Below, one piece after another: positions 39,660 through 48,581 of a stretch of DNA of 64,000 bases (positions within the stretch are counted from its first letter, which is position 1; every line of letters starts with the position of its first letter). The notes under the pieces are model-generated. The model was not told the origin of the DNA and did not search any database. It worked only from the letters and a program-made list of their open reading frames with translations. The stretch is from Solirubrobacterales bacterium (lineage in GTDB: Bacteria; Actinomycetota; Thermoleophilia; Solirubrobacterales; Solirubrobacteraceae): the NCBI GenBank assembly GCA_019240115.1, contig JAFAYV010000053.1, forward strand, positions 1 through 64,000, read 5' to 3'. The translations under genes and the position numbers were made by a program.

Positions 39660-42245
39660 ATGGCCACGGGCGACGCCGAAGCACTGTCGGCAACCAAGCG
39701 CCGCCTGCTGCAACAGCGTCTGAGTGGTGCCGCCGCGGCCACTGCGCCGAGCTCGGGGTCGATCCCGCGCCGGGCTGACTCGGGCCCGGCGCGCCTCTCG
39801 CCGCTGCAGGAGCAGCTCTGGTACTTCAGTCGCCTGGCGCCCGACAGCCTGGTCTTCAACGAGGCCGCGACGATCCGCAAGGAGGGCCCGCTCGACGTCT
39901 CAGCCCTCTCGGTCGCCTTGACCGAGCTCGTGCGACGTCACGAGATCCTGCGGTCGACATTCGAGGTGGTCGATGGCGAGCCGATGCAGCTCGTCGGTCC
40001 AGCGCCCGCATTTGACCTACCGGTCAGCGACATCAGCGGCCTGCCGGCGGCGGAGCGGGAGCGCGAGGCCGCGCGGCTGGCGGCCATACAGGCCAAATGT
40101 CCGTACGACCTGGCGCGTGGGCCGCTCGTGCGGTTCCTGCTCGTCCGCTTCGCGCCCGACCACCACCGCCTGTACCTGGCCCTGCACCAACTCGTCTTCG
40201 ACTGCTTCAGCCTCTACCGCGTCGTCGTCCCGGAGCTCGTCGCCTGCTATGACGCCGCCCGTGCGGGACGTGAGCCCTCCCTGGCCGAGCCCGCGATCCA
40301 ATACGCGGACTACGCGGCCTGGCTGCGCGCGCGAGCGACCGCAGGCGAGCTCGGTCAGCGGATCGACCACTGGCGCGACCACCTCGCGCAGGCGCCGGCG
40401 GTGGAGCTGCCGCTCGACCATCCGCGGCCCCGGCAGCGGCGGTTTCAGGGCGCCGTCGAGCGCCCGAACGTCCCCCGAGAGCTGGCCGACGAGCTGCGCG
40501 CGCTGGGTCGGTCGCGTGGGGCCACGCTCTTCCAGGTCCTGGGCGCGGCGTTCGCGATCCTCCTGCACCGCCTGTCCGGCCGTGAGGAGGTCGTGTTCGG
40601 GACGCTCGGCGATCTCCGCGATCGACCCGTGCTCGAGGACATGGTCGGCTACTGCGTCACGCCGATGGTGCTCCGGGCCCAGCTGAATGACGACCCCGGG
40701 TTCGGCGATCTCGTCGAGCGGATCCGAGGCGAGCTGCTCACCGGTCTGAGCCATCTGGTGCCATTCGACCAGCTCGTCCGCGAGCTTGCGCCGCGGCGGG
40801 AGCCCGGTGCCAACCCGATCTTCCAGACGGCGCTCGTGCTCGCGCCACCGCCGCCGGCATGCGACCCGGCCTGGAGCATCCGCCAGGTCGAGCCCGAGGC
40901 GGGCAACGTGGTCGACAACGCGAAGCTCGACCTGCTCGTCGAGCTCGACGAGTGCCCCGACGGCCGCCTTGATTGCCGGCTGATCTACGACGTCGACCTG
41001 TTCACGCCCGTGACCGCGGCCCGCCTGGCCCGCGACTGGGTCGCGCTCCTGCAGGACATCGCAGCCGGACCGGGTCGTCGCGTCTCCGAGCTCTCCCGGG
41101 GCGCCGAAGGGCGCCACGTTGAACCCGTCCTCGGCGATGACCTCGCGCATCGCGCGCCCGCATCCGGTCGCACCGGCGACGATCGGGCGATAGAGCGCGC
41201 GGCGCCGCGCACCGCGCTCGAGGCGGAAGTGGCGGCGATCTGGGCGCGCACGCTGGGCGTGGACCGCATCGGCGTCGACGATGGCTTCTTCGAGCTCGGC
41301 GGCGACTCGCTCGGCGCCATGCGGCTGCTCGTCGAGCTGCACCGGCAGCTCGGCGAAGAGATCCCGCTGTCGGCCTTCGTCGAAGGTCGCGTGACGGTCT
41401 CGTCTCTCGCCGCGGCCGTCGAGGCCCTGCGCAACCGCCGAGCGGACGATCAGCGTGCCGACTCACGAGGCCGCAACGTGGTCGCGATTCAGCCGCACGG
41501 CACCCTGCCGATCCTGTTCGTCGCGCTTGCCGACGAGCGGAGCCTGCTCGCCCTGCGCCACCTCACGGGGCCGCTGGGCGCCGACCAACCGATGCTCGCC
41601 CTGCTTCCGGATCGCATGAAGCGGCGCTTTGACCGCTCGGGCACGGTGCAGGAGCTGGCTGACCCGATGCTCGAGACGGTCCGCGCCGCCCAGCCGCACG
41701 GTCCGTACTTCCTGGCGGGCTACTCGTTGGGCGGGATGTTCGCCTACGAGATCGCGGGCCGGCTGCGCGCGGCCGGAGAGCAGGTGGCGTGGCTCGGCTT
41801 GCTCGACACCTGCACGTCGGATTTCATCGCTCGTCGCTGGCAGCTGCGCAAGCGCGTCGTTCGAGGCTGGAAGGCGGGGCCGCGAGCGGCGGCGCGCAAG
41901 TTCGAGGAGGTCGCGTGGCGCGAGATCGCGGCGCTGCTGGTCCGCCTGCGTCTCCGCGAGCCACAGCTGAGCGACGTCTTCGATCACCGGGGCGCGCTGG
42001 CGCTCGCCGCCGCCTACGCATGCGCCGGCCATGACGCGCCGATGGACCTGTTCGCGACCGACGACACGGTGATGGGAGCCGGCAGCGACTCTCTGGGCTG
42101 GAGCGAGGTCCACCGCGGCCGGCTCACGGTTCACCGCCTGGGCGGTGATCATCTCCTGATGTTCGACGACCCCTACGTGGGCGTGCTGTCAGAGATGGTC
42201 ACCCGCAGTGCCCGGGAGGCTCTGCAGGCCGTGCAGGTCGGCTGA
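39660..42245 (+). CDS. NRPS-like C-PCP-TE protein without adenylation domain
   Basis: Protein of 861 aa. A condensation domain (about 43-470: LSPLQEQLWYFSRLAPDSLV, RRHEILRSTF, NPIFQTALVL) is followed by a carrier domain with DDGFFELGGDSLGAMRLL (Ser550) and a type I thioesterase with AGYSLGGMFAYE (Ser689) and GGDHLLMFDDP (His). The condensation motif HHxxxDG reads HQLVFDC (176-182): the second His is Gln and the Gly is Cys. No adenylation domain exists here or nearby. It may load an acyl group from another source and transfer or release it, possibly acylating a glycan precursor. The 3' end overlaps a converging glycosyltransferase gene by 57 bases. Confidence 0.87.
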   Translation: MATGDAEALSATKRRLLQQRLSGAAAATAPSSGSIPRRADSGPARLSPLQEQLWYFSRLAPDSLVFNEAATIRKEGPLDVSALSVALTELVRRHEILRSTFEVVDGEPMQLVGPAPAFDLPVSDISGLPAAEREREAARLAAIQAKCPYDLARGPLVRFLLVRFAPDHHRLYLALHQLVFDCFSLYRVVVPELVACYDAARAGREPSLAEPAIQYADYAAWLRARATAGELGQRIDHWRDHLAQAPAVELPLDHPRPRQRRFQGAVERPNVPRELADELRALGRSRGATLFQVLGAAFAILLHRLSGREEVVFGTLGDLRDRPVLEDMVGYCVTPMVLRAQLNDDPGFGDLVERIRGELLTGLSHLVPFDQLVRELAPRREPGANPIFQTALVLAPPPPACDPAWSIRQVEPEAGNVVDNAKLDLLVELDECPDGRLDCRLIYDVDLFTPVTAARLARDWVALLQDIAAGPGRRVSELSRGAEGRHVEPVLGDDLAHRAPASGRTGDDRAIERAAPRTALEAEVAAIWARTLGVDRIGVDDGFFELGGDSLGAMRLLVELHRQLGEEIPLSAFVEGRVTVSSLAAAVEALRNRRADDQRADSRGRNVVAIQPHGTLPILFVALADERSLLALRHLTGPLGADQPMLALLPDRMKRRFDRSGTVQELADPMLETVRAAQPHGPYFLAGYSLGGMFAYEIAGRLRAAGEQVAWLGLLDTCTSDFIARRWQLRKRVVRGWKAGPRAAARKFEEVAWREIAALLVRLRLREPQLSDVFDHRGALALAAAYACAGHDAPMDLFATDDTVMGAGSDSLGWSEVHRGRLTVHRLGGDHLLMFDDPYVGVLSEMVTRSAREALQAVQVG

Positions 42246-43124
42246 ACGCGACTTCTGCATCTCCGGGGGCTGCTCTCCGGGGGACCAGATGAGCCGGGGA
42301 TCCGCGACCGGCGGCAGCATCCGCGTGGGCTTGGAGTCGAGCTCGAGGAACGCCGGCCGCCAGTTGTCGTGCGGGTCGCGGCTGGGACCGAGACGCTCGA
42401 CGAGGATCGTGTACAGCACGCGGCGGCCGTCGCGGAACGCGCGGAGGTTGCTGACCCCGTGCCTGCGCTCGGCCTCGACGCTCGGCACCTCACATACCTT
42501 CAGGCCGGCTCGGGCAACCCGCACGTTGATCAGCGTCTCGACCTCGAACCCGACGCAGTCGACCTGCATGTGGGGCAGGCATCGCGTCCAGAAGGCGTTG
42601 TACCCGTAGCACAGGTCGGTGTAGCGGGTCCCGTACATGAGGTTGACGATGCCGCCGAGCGCGCGGTTGCCCGCCCGGCGCAGCCGGGTGATGTCGAGCG
42701 AGCCCCCGCCGGCGATGAAGCGCGAGCCCTTGACGAAGTCCGCCCCGTCCTGAAGCGGGGCGAGAAAGCGCGGAATCTCCGCGGGGTCGGTGGAGCCGTC
42801 GGCGTCGAGCATCACGATGATGTCGCCGCGGGCCGCCGCGAACCCGCAGGCGAGCGCGTTGCCCTTGCCGAAGCCGTCCTGCAGCACGATCCGGATGTCG
42901 GGGCGCAGCGCCTTGGCGACCTCGACGGTGTCGTCCACCGAGTGACCGTCGACGAGCACGACCTCGTCGACGCCGTACGGGATCCGCGGCAGGACATGCG
43001 GCAGGTTCGCCGCCTCGTTGAGCGTCGGAATCACGACGCTGATGACAGCGCCGCGCGGCTCGCCGCCGCCGAAGGTCGCGCGATCGAGCTCTGTCATCGC
43101 GTGAAAAACGATCCGTGCCGACAC
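42189..43124 (-). CDS. Family 2 glycosyltransferase (polyprenyl-phosphate sugar type)
   Basis: GT2 enzyme of 311 aa related to dolichol/polyprenyl-phosphate mannosyltransferases: ISVVIPTLNEAANLPHVLPR, VLVDGHSVDDTVEVAKAL, GKGNALACGFAAARGDIIVM, LDADGSTDPAEIPRF (DxD-type), and GSRFIAGGGSLDITRLRRAG. No membrane anchor is evident at the C-terminus. The GTG at 43124 is used; an ATG at 43097 is an alternative. A good promoter lies 37 bases upstream. It probably supplies a lipid-linked sugar for the surface glycan built by this region. Confidence 0.86.
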   Translation of the reverse strand: MSARIVFHAMTELDRATFGGGEPRGAVISVVIPTLNEAANLPHVLPRIPYGVDEVVLVDGHSVDDTVEVAKALRPDIRIVLQDGFGKGNALACGFAAARGDIIVMLDADGSTDPAEIPRFLAPLQDGADFVKGSRFIAGGGSLDITRLRRAGNRALGGIVNLMYGTRYTDLCYGYNAFWTRCLPHMQVDCVGFEVETLINVRVARAGLKVCEVPSVEAERRHGVSNLRAFRDGRRVLYTILVERLGPSRDPHDNWRPAFLELDSKPTRMLPPVADPRLIWSPGEQPPEMQKSRSADLHGLQSLPGTAGDHL

Positions 43125-43160
43125 ATCCTTCTGCCCCCGTCCGTTGTGGGAAGGCCCCGC

Positions 43161-43189
43161 ACTGTACTGAATTGCGGATTGATTAGCAA
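43161..43189 (-). promoter_or_regulatory. Promoter TTGCTA-N17-TACAGT (minus strand)
   Basis: TTGCTA (43189-43184), 17 bases, then TACAGT (43166-43161), driving the glycosyltransferase that starts at 43124. The region is notably AT-richer than its surroundings. Confidence 0.65.
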
Positions 43190-43213
43190 TAGTCAGGTTT
43201 GAGGAGTTTCCGG

Positions 43214-43252
43214 ACGATCCGCCCGTTTCGTTTGCGCACGATCCGCCCGTTT
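43214..43252. repeat. 15-bp direct repeat upstream of the glycosyltransferase
   Basis: ACGATCCGCCCGTTT occurs at 43214-43228 and 43238-43252, 24 bases apart. Just upstream of the minus-strand promoter; it could be a pair of activator sites or part of a dispersed repeat. Confidence 0.75.
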
Positions 43253-43282
43253 CCGCAGCGCGGAAGCGAGGGCAGCAGCGCC

Positions 43283-43531
43283 CTAGCCCGTGGCGCGATC
43301 TCTGACGGGCGGATCGGCGTGCCGCGGCGTCGCTCGGCTGGCCTCGGGCCGACTGGGCGTCATCGCCTCGACGGCGCTCCGGGTCAGGCGCAGTCGCCGG
43401 CCGGGCGTGAGTCCGGGCGCGGTGACCACCTCCACCCAGACGAGCGCATCATCGAAGGAGAGGACTCGGTAAACGGCCCGCGTGCCGAGTTTCGTCAGGC
43501 TACGATGCTCATTCACCTCGATGGAGGCCAC
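43283..43531 (-). CDS. Small hypothetical protein (82 aa)
   Basis: Not recognised. After an N-terminal VASIEVNEHRSLTKLGTRAV it reads as a small beta-rich domain (YRVLSFDDALVWVEVVTAPG, LTPGRRLRLTRSAVEAM) with a Pro/Arg-rich tail. The strand pattern and good codon composition suggest a real gene. The GTG start lies 60 bases after the GMC oxidoreductase stop, so it probably belongs to the same transcript. Function unknown. Confidence 0.6.
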   Translation of the reverse strand: MASIEVNEHRSLTKLGTRAVYRVLSFDDALVWVEVVTAPGLTPGRRLRLTRSAVEAMTPSRPEASRATPRHADPPVRDRATG

Positions 43532-43590
43532 AGTACCCTGCGCCGCCGGACTGGCGTGCAGGTTCGCGCCCGGCCCGACCCCCGGGCCGC

Positions 43591-45324
43591 TCAGCCGCGG
43601 CGCAACATCCGGCGCAACCTGTCGGCCAGCCTGAGCGCGAACACCACGACCATGAACGTCGAGTTCGCCTGCCCGGAGGTGACGAACGCCGAACTGCTGG
43701 CCACGGTCAGGTCGTCGAAGCCGTGCACCGCGAGGTCGGGCGTCAGCACCCCGTCCTGCGGTCGGGCCGACATCCGCGTCGTCCCGGCCTGGTGAAAACC
43801 GCCGCCCGCCCGCGCGGCGACTGCAGCCGCCACGTCGGCGTCGATGTACTCGAGGCGACCGCGCGCGTGCCGGCGCAGGTACGCGTCCCACTGCTCGTGC
43901 GCCCTCACCACGCCGGCCACGTCGGCGTCGGAGAAACGCAGGTCGATGTCCAGGCGGGGCATTCCGATCGCGTCGACCTCTCGAGACAGCGTCACGCGGC
44001 TCTCCGCTGCGGGCAGGTGCTCGCCGTGATACTGGAAGGGGTACGTGTTCGCCGCGCTGTAGACGAAGAACCCGGGCACGCGGCGGCGGCGGGCCAGGAA
44101 GCGACGGGCGCCGAAGGCGACGACGAAGCGGGCCGCCGCCCGTCGATCCGCGATGAGGTTCCGGGCGTGCGCGCGCAGCGGCCCGGCGGCGGCCGGGCCG
44201 TACGGGCTGCCGGGCACGATGCGTCCCGTGAGCGCCTCGCGCTGAGCATCGGCCGCGAACATCCCGCCGAGCGGGGAGACGAGGGCGAGGTAGGCGAACG
44301 ACAGGGCGCCGCTTCCGTGGCTGGGATCGGGAAGATCGGGATTGGCGACCCACCCGACGATGTTGGGCAGTCCGAGTCGCTTCTGAGCCGCACCGCTGAA
44401 CGAGAAGCGCCGCCGGACGTAGACGCCGTCGAGGTCGCGCTCGTACCCGAACACGGTCGCCTGCGGCGGCGTGTCGAAGTGGATCCTCGCGACCGTGCCC
44501 TCCATGTGGGCCATGTACCAGCGCCCGAGGTGGCCGGAGTGGTCGCCGATCGACCCGCCCTCGGGTCCGGGCGAGGCCATCAGGAGGCGGGTCGTCTCCA
44601 ACCCTCCGCATGCGAGCACGTATCGACGCGCGCGCACGGTGGCGCGGCGCCCGCCGAGCCCGCGCAGCTCCAGGTGGTCCACGCGACGCTGACCGGGGAC
44701 GAGCACCACCCGGCTGCACGTCAGGCCGGTCATCAGTCGGACGCGGGTCGAGGACTTCAGCCGCGCGCTGTACTCGCGCCCGAAATCGGTCGGCAGAGAC
44801 CAGCGCTCGAACGTGGACGTGCGCACGTCACCGTTCGGCAGGCCCGGGACGATGCTCGGCGGAAGGTGGGGCAGGCGGCTGCCGTCGAACGCCGCGCGGC
44901 CGCACACGAACCAGTCGCACGCCCGCTGGAAGAAGGGCGCGATGTCGTCGTAGAGGACGGGCCAGGCGCCGTGTCCGACCAGGTCGCGACGCTCGAAATC
45001 GATCGGATCAAAGGGCACGCACCGACCGCCCCAGATCGCGGAGGCGCCGCCCACCTGACGCCGGGCGGCGATCGACATCGGCGCGTGTCGCTCGGGATCC
45101 CATCCCGCCGCGGCGGCGAGCTCCTGCACGTCGGCGCGAAACCCGCGCTCTCCGCTCTCGACCAGCAGGACGTCGAAGCCGCCGGCGGCGAGCTCGAGCG
45201 CGGTGACGATTCCGGCGGGTCCCGAGCCGACGACGGCGACGTCGGCCGAGATGTCCGCCTCGGGCGCCACCGCACGGGCGTTCTCGATCAGCCTCGGGCC
45301 CCCCGGCTCGGGGGATGTGCGCAA
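43591..45324 (-). CDS. GMC-type FAD oxidoreductase
   Basis: FAD enzyme of 577 aa oxidising an alcohol or sugar. ADVAVVGSGPAGIVTALELA is the dinucleotide loop, GGASAIWGGRCVPFDPIDFE the GMC signature region, LACGGLETTRLL the middle motif, and GGGFHQAGTTRMSARPQDGV with the VTSGQANSTF segment holds the C-terminal catalytic His region. The best start is TTG at 45324 because RLIENARA, conserved in relatives, lies upstream of the next GTG. That start overlaps the aldo/keto reductase gene by 37 bases. Likely substrate: a glycan unit or its alcohol. Confidence 0.85.
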   Translation of the reverse strand: MRTSPEPGGPRLIENARAVAPEADISADVAVVGSGPAGIVTALELAAGGFDVLLVESGERGFRADVQELAAAAGWDPERHAPMSIAARRQVGGASAIWGGRCVPFDPIDFERRDLVGHGAWPVLYDDIAPFFQRACDWFVCGRAAFDGSRLPHLPPSIVPGLPNGDVRTSTFERWSLPTDFGREYSARLKSSTRVRLMTGLTCSRVVLVPGQRRVDHLELRGLGGRRATVRARRYVLACGGLETTRLLMASPGPEGGSIGDHSGHLGRWYMAHMEGTVARIHFDTPPQATVFGYERDLDGVYVRRRFSFSGAAQKRLGLPNIVGWVANPDLPDPSHGSGALSFAYLALVSPLGGMFAADAQREALTGRIVPGSPYGPAAAGPLRAHARNLIADRRAAARFVVAFGARRFLARRRRVPGFFVYSAANTYPFQYHGEHLPAAESRVTLSREVDAIGMPRLDIDLRFSDADVAGVVRAHEQWDAYLRRHARGRLEYIDADVAAAVAARAGGGFHQAGTTRMSARPQDGVLTPDLAVHGFDDLTVASSSAFVTSGQANSTFMVVVFALRLADRLRRMLRRG

Positions 45325-46334
45325 AGCTCACCGTCGACCAGCGCCATGAACGCGTCGAGGTCTCGGGATCCGTCCGCGGCCGCTGTGCACGCCTGCGCGG
45401 ACGCGCGCACGTGGCTCACGCGCGTGGTGGCGAACAGCACCACCCCCGCCGGATTCCGGCGCGCCGCCGCGCCGAGCAGGAGCCCGGCGACCACCTCGGC
45501 ATTCGTGCAGTCGGTGCCGACCGCCTCATGCCATCGGCGACCGCGGGCGGGATCCGCGGCGACATGGGAGACGATCTCGCCGGTCGCCCCGAGCACACCG
45601 AAGATGATCCGCGCTCGGTCCGCCGCCGCGTGGGCCTCGACGCGATCGCAGGACAGGATGTCGTCGCGAATCTGCAGCACCGGCGGTCGCACCGGCAGGG
45701 CGCCGGCGACGGCGATGCTGGGCGCCGCCTCGCCCGCGACCCCCCAGGCACGGATCTTCCCCGATCGCCGGGCGTCCTCCAGAAAGCCACAGGCGTCGTC
45801 GGAGCCGATGCTGTCGGGCTCGGGATCATGCAGCAGGAGGAGGTCGAGGTAGTCGGTGTCGAGCCGTCGCAGGCTGTGCTCGAGCCCGTCCCGTGCCGCC
45901 GCCGCATCGAAGCCCGTCGCGCGGTACAGAAACGAGCCGGCACGGCCCGACGACGGTCCGCGCGCGCTCTGCACCGCGCGGCGCTTGAGGGCCGGCGAGG
46001 CCCGCAGCAGCCGGCGGAACGGTCCCTGGGCGCGAGCCAGCGGCCACACCGCCGGCCGCGGCGCGATCCCGAACTTCGTCGCGAGGACCACGTTGTCGCG
46101 CCGGCGGCGGGCGAAGCGGCCGAGATCGCGCTCGGCCAGACCGAGCCCGTACATCGGCGCGGTGTCGAAGTGGCGCACGCCGGCGTCGAACGCGGCGTGA
46201 AGGACTCGCGTCCGCTGGGCTCGGCCGGGCTCGGCGTACAGGCCGGCGCAGCCGAAGCCGAGCGGGGTCGTCACGAGATCGGTGCCCGGAAACGTGACCG
46301 TGGGAGTGGCGAGATCTGCGAGTGGCTCGGGCAC
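45288..46334 (-). CDS. Aldo/keto reductase
   Basis: AKR of 348 aa, NADPH-dependent (beta/alpha)8 barrel: TPLGFGCAGLYAEPGRAQRT, HFDTAPMYGLGLAERDLGRF (Asp, Tyr), LATKFGIAPRPAVWP (Lys), LDLLLLHDPEPDSIG (His). The full catalytic tetrad is recognisable. The GTG start lies about 70 bases after the upstream glycosyltransferase. It is paired with a GMC oxidoreductase, giving an oxidation/reduction couple that could epimerise a sugar carbon. Inference only. Confidence 0.85.
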   Translation of the reverse strand: MPEPLADLATPTVTFPGTDLVTTPLGFGCAGLYAEPGRAQRTRVLHAAFDAGVRHFDTAPMYGLGLAERDLGRFARRRRDNVVLATKFGIAPRPAVWPLARAQGPFRRLLRASPALKRRAVQSARGPSSGRAGSFLYRATGFDAAAARDGLEHSLRRLDTDYLDLLLLHDPEPDSIGSDDACGFLEDARRSGKIRAWGVAGEAAPSIAVAGALPVRPPVLQIRDDILSCDRVEAHAAADRARIIFGVLGATGEIVSHVAADPARGRRWHEAVGTDCTNAEVVAGLLLGAAARRNPAGVVLFATTRVSHVRASAQACTAAADGSRDLDAFMALVDGELCAHPPSRGARG

Positions 46335-46402
46335 GGGTTGGCGATGATGCTCGCGACCGGGTGGGAAGGCCGACGGGCACGATACCGCCCGCGTGTCGCG
46401 GC

Positions 46403-47698
46403 TCACGCGCGGCGCTGACGGACCCGCAGGATCCGCGGCCTCCAGGTGGCGCGGCGAAACACCGAGGCGGCGGCGCTCGCGGTGTACGCGAACGGGCCGA
46501 CGGCCATCCCGAGCAACTCGAGCATCGTGTAGGAGATCGGGTATCCCAACCCTCGCGGGGCGTTCTTCCGCGATCTCGGGTCCAGGACGTAGGCGATGCC
46601 CGCCGGAATCCTGGCCACCAACCCGCGCCGAGGCCCGATGAACAGGTGCTTGCACAACATCGCGGTCAGGCCCACGCCATAGGTGAACGCCCGTCTGCGA
46701 ATGCCCGCGTAGCTGCGCGGATGGGCGTGGAAGACGAGCGCTGCCGGGTCGTACACGAGCGTGTACCCCCTGAGCAGCACGGCCACGAGCATGTCCATGT
46801 CCTCGCCGCCGCACGTCGGGGTGCCGATGCCGAGGAATGGATCCAGCCCGCCGATCTCGCGGGCGACCTCGGTGCGAAACGCCATGTTCGCGCCCGAGCC
46901 CAGGTGCCCCGCCGCGTAGGGCAGCAGGCGGTTGTGCTCGGTGGGCTGGTCAGCGATCGAGAACTCGCGGCGTTCGAATCCCTTGCCGAACGCGGCGAAC
47001 CGCTCGAACATCACCTGAAACTCGGTGTCGAGGGACAGCGGCATGATCAGCCCCGTGACGCAGCCGACTTCCGGCGTGAACGCGTCCGCGATCGCGCGCA
47101 ACCAACCGCGGTCGACGACGACGTCGTCGTCGGTGAAGGCGACGACCTCACCGGTGGCCCAGGCGAGGCCGGCGTTCCGGGTGTGCGCGCTGCCCACGTG
47201 GGGCTCCTCGAGATAGCGCAGCGCCGGCTCATCGGGGAAGCTCTCGGCGATCGCGCGTGCCGAGCCCGAGCGGTCGGGGGCGTTCTCCACCACGATCACC
47301 TCGAAGTCCTCGTAGTCGCAGGCGAGAACGCTGCGCAGGCACCGGAGCACGGACTCGGTCCTCGCGCACGTGCAGACGACGACGCTGATGCGCGGCGTCG
47401 ATGGCCGCGGGTTCGATGCCGGCCGCTGCACGGCAGCCGGCGCCGGGAGCCGGCCGACGGCCGAGGCGACCTCGCTCGCGTCGACGCGGCCGTCGGCGTC
47501 CGCGACAACCGTCGCGACGCCGAACGGGCGACGGCTTCGCCTGGCGATCAGCAGCGCCCCTCGACAGGGAGCCCCGCTCGCGGTTCGCAGCACCAGCGAT
47601 CGCGGTTCGGCGTCGACGTCGACGACCTCCACCGCGGAGGGCACTACCACGCGGCCGTCGACGGTCGTGGTGAAGTCTCCTGCGGCGCGCTCAGACAA
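46403..47698 (-). CDS. Family 2 glycosyltransferase with N-terminal extension
   Basis: GT2 enzyme of 431 aa. A short beta-rich extension (1-100) precedes the GT-A domain (PRISVVVCTCARTESVLRCL; EVIVVENAPDRSGSARAIAE; VVAFTDDDVVVDRGWLRAIA; the acceptor-site segment TPTCGGEDMDMLVAVLL). Two hydrophobic segments near the C-terminus suggest membrane association. First gene of the minus-strand unit, divergent from the deacetylase. Donor and acceptor sugars are unknown. Confidence 0.87.
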   Translation of the reverse strand: MSERAAGDFTTTVDGRVVVPSAVEVVDVDAEPRSLVLRTASGAPCRGALLIARRSRRPFGVATVVADADGRVDASEVASAVGRLPAPAAVQRPASNPRPSTPRISVVVCTCARTESVLRCLRSVLACDYEDFEVIVVENAPDRSGSARAIAESFPDEPALRYLEEPHVGSAHTRNAGLAWATGEVVAFTDDDVVVDRGWLRAIADAFTPEVGCVTGLIMPLSLDTEFQVMFERFAAFGKGFERREFSIADQPTEHNRLLPYAAGHLGSGANMAFRTEVAREIGGLDPFLGIGTPTCGGEDMDMLVAVLLRGYTLVYDPAALVFHAHPRSYAGIRRRAFTYGVGLTAMLCKHLFIGPRRGLVARIPAGIAYVLDPRSRKNAPRGLGYPISYTMLELLGMAVGPFAYTASAAASVFRRATWRPRILRVRQRRA

Positions 47699-47786
47699 CG
47701 TCGGGCACGATAGACCTCGGGCGGCGATGCCGCGCCAGCGCGGCGTGGCCGCCGATCGCAGGCGTTAGCCTGGGGCGCGAACGTCG

Positions 47787-48581
47787 ATGGTCCGCGCCAC
47801 ACCGATCCTCCTGTACCACGCGGTGTCCAACGCGAGCACCGGTTCCATCGCGGAATTCACCGTGTCCCCGGGGCGCTTCGCCGAGCAGCTGGACGCGATC
47901 GTCGACTGCGGCGCGCAGACGCTGACCGTATCGGAGTACGTCGACGCGATTCGCCGTGATCGACCGCCGCTGGCGGACCGCACGGTGCTCGTGACCTTCG
48001 ACGACGGCTACGCCGACACCCACGACGCGGCCGTGCCGCAACTGCTGGCGCGGGGGATCCGCTCGACGGTGTACGTCACCACCGGATACCTCGGCCGGCA
48101 GCGTGGACCGGGGGGGCTGGCGATGCTCGACGACGCCCGCCTCGCTGCGCTCGCGCAGGCCGGCGTCGAGATCGGCGGGCACACCCACAGCCATCCTCAG
48201 CTCGACGTGATCCCGGCGCGGCGGGCGTCCGAGGAGATCGTCGGCTGCAAGAGGACCCTCGAGTCCGCGCTCGGTCGACGAGTGCGCACGTTCGCCTATC
48301 CCCACGGCTACTCGAGCCCGAACGTGCGACGTCTCGTGCGCGCGGCCGGCTACGACTCGGCCTGCGCGGTCATGAACGCGCTGGCCAACCCGGCGGGAGA
48401 TCCGTTCCGGATCGCCAGGCTGACCGTGACGGCGACCACCACGACCTCCGAGATCGCGGGCTGGATCGCAGGCGCCGGCCGGTCGCCGGCGCCCCGCACC
48501 GAGCGGCTGCAGACACGCGCCTGGCGGACCTACCGCCGGTGCGCGGTCCGATTGGGGATTCGTCCCACAGTCGAATGCTGA
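47787..48581 (+). CDS. Polysaccharide deacetylase (CE4/NodB)
   Basis: Protein of 264 aa with the NodB domain: VLVTFDDGYADTHDAAVPQL (catalytic Asp and metal Asp), GGHTHSHPQLDVIP (HxxxH metal site), RTFAYPHGYSSPNVRRLVR. These remove N- or O-acetyl groups from polysaccharides. No signal peptide is visible, so it may act on a cytoplasmic or lipid-linked precursor. A TAGCCT hexamer lies 15 bases before the start. Its stop overlaps the flippase start by seven bases. Confidence 0.88.
   Translation: MVRATPILLYHAVSNASTGSIAEFTVSPGRFAEQLDAIVDCGAQTLTVSEYVDAIRRDRPPLADRTVLVTFDDGYADTHDAAVPQLLARGIRSTVYVTTGYLGRQRGPGGLAMLDDARLAALAQAGVEIGGHTHSHPQLDVIPARRASEEIVGCKRTLESALGRRVRTFAYPHGYSSPNVRRLVRAAGYDSACAVMNALANPAGDPFRIARLTVTATTTTSEIAGWIAGAGRSPAPRTERLQTRAWRTYRRCAVRLGIRPTVEC

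Noticed and set aside
39660-42245. Complete nonribosomal peptide cluster
   Set aside because: No adenylation domain, no phosphopantetheinyl transferase and no MbtH-like gene is found in the window.
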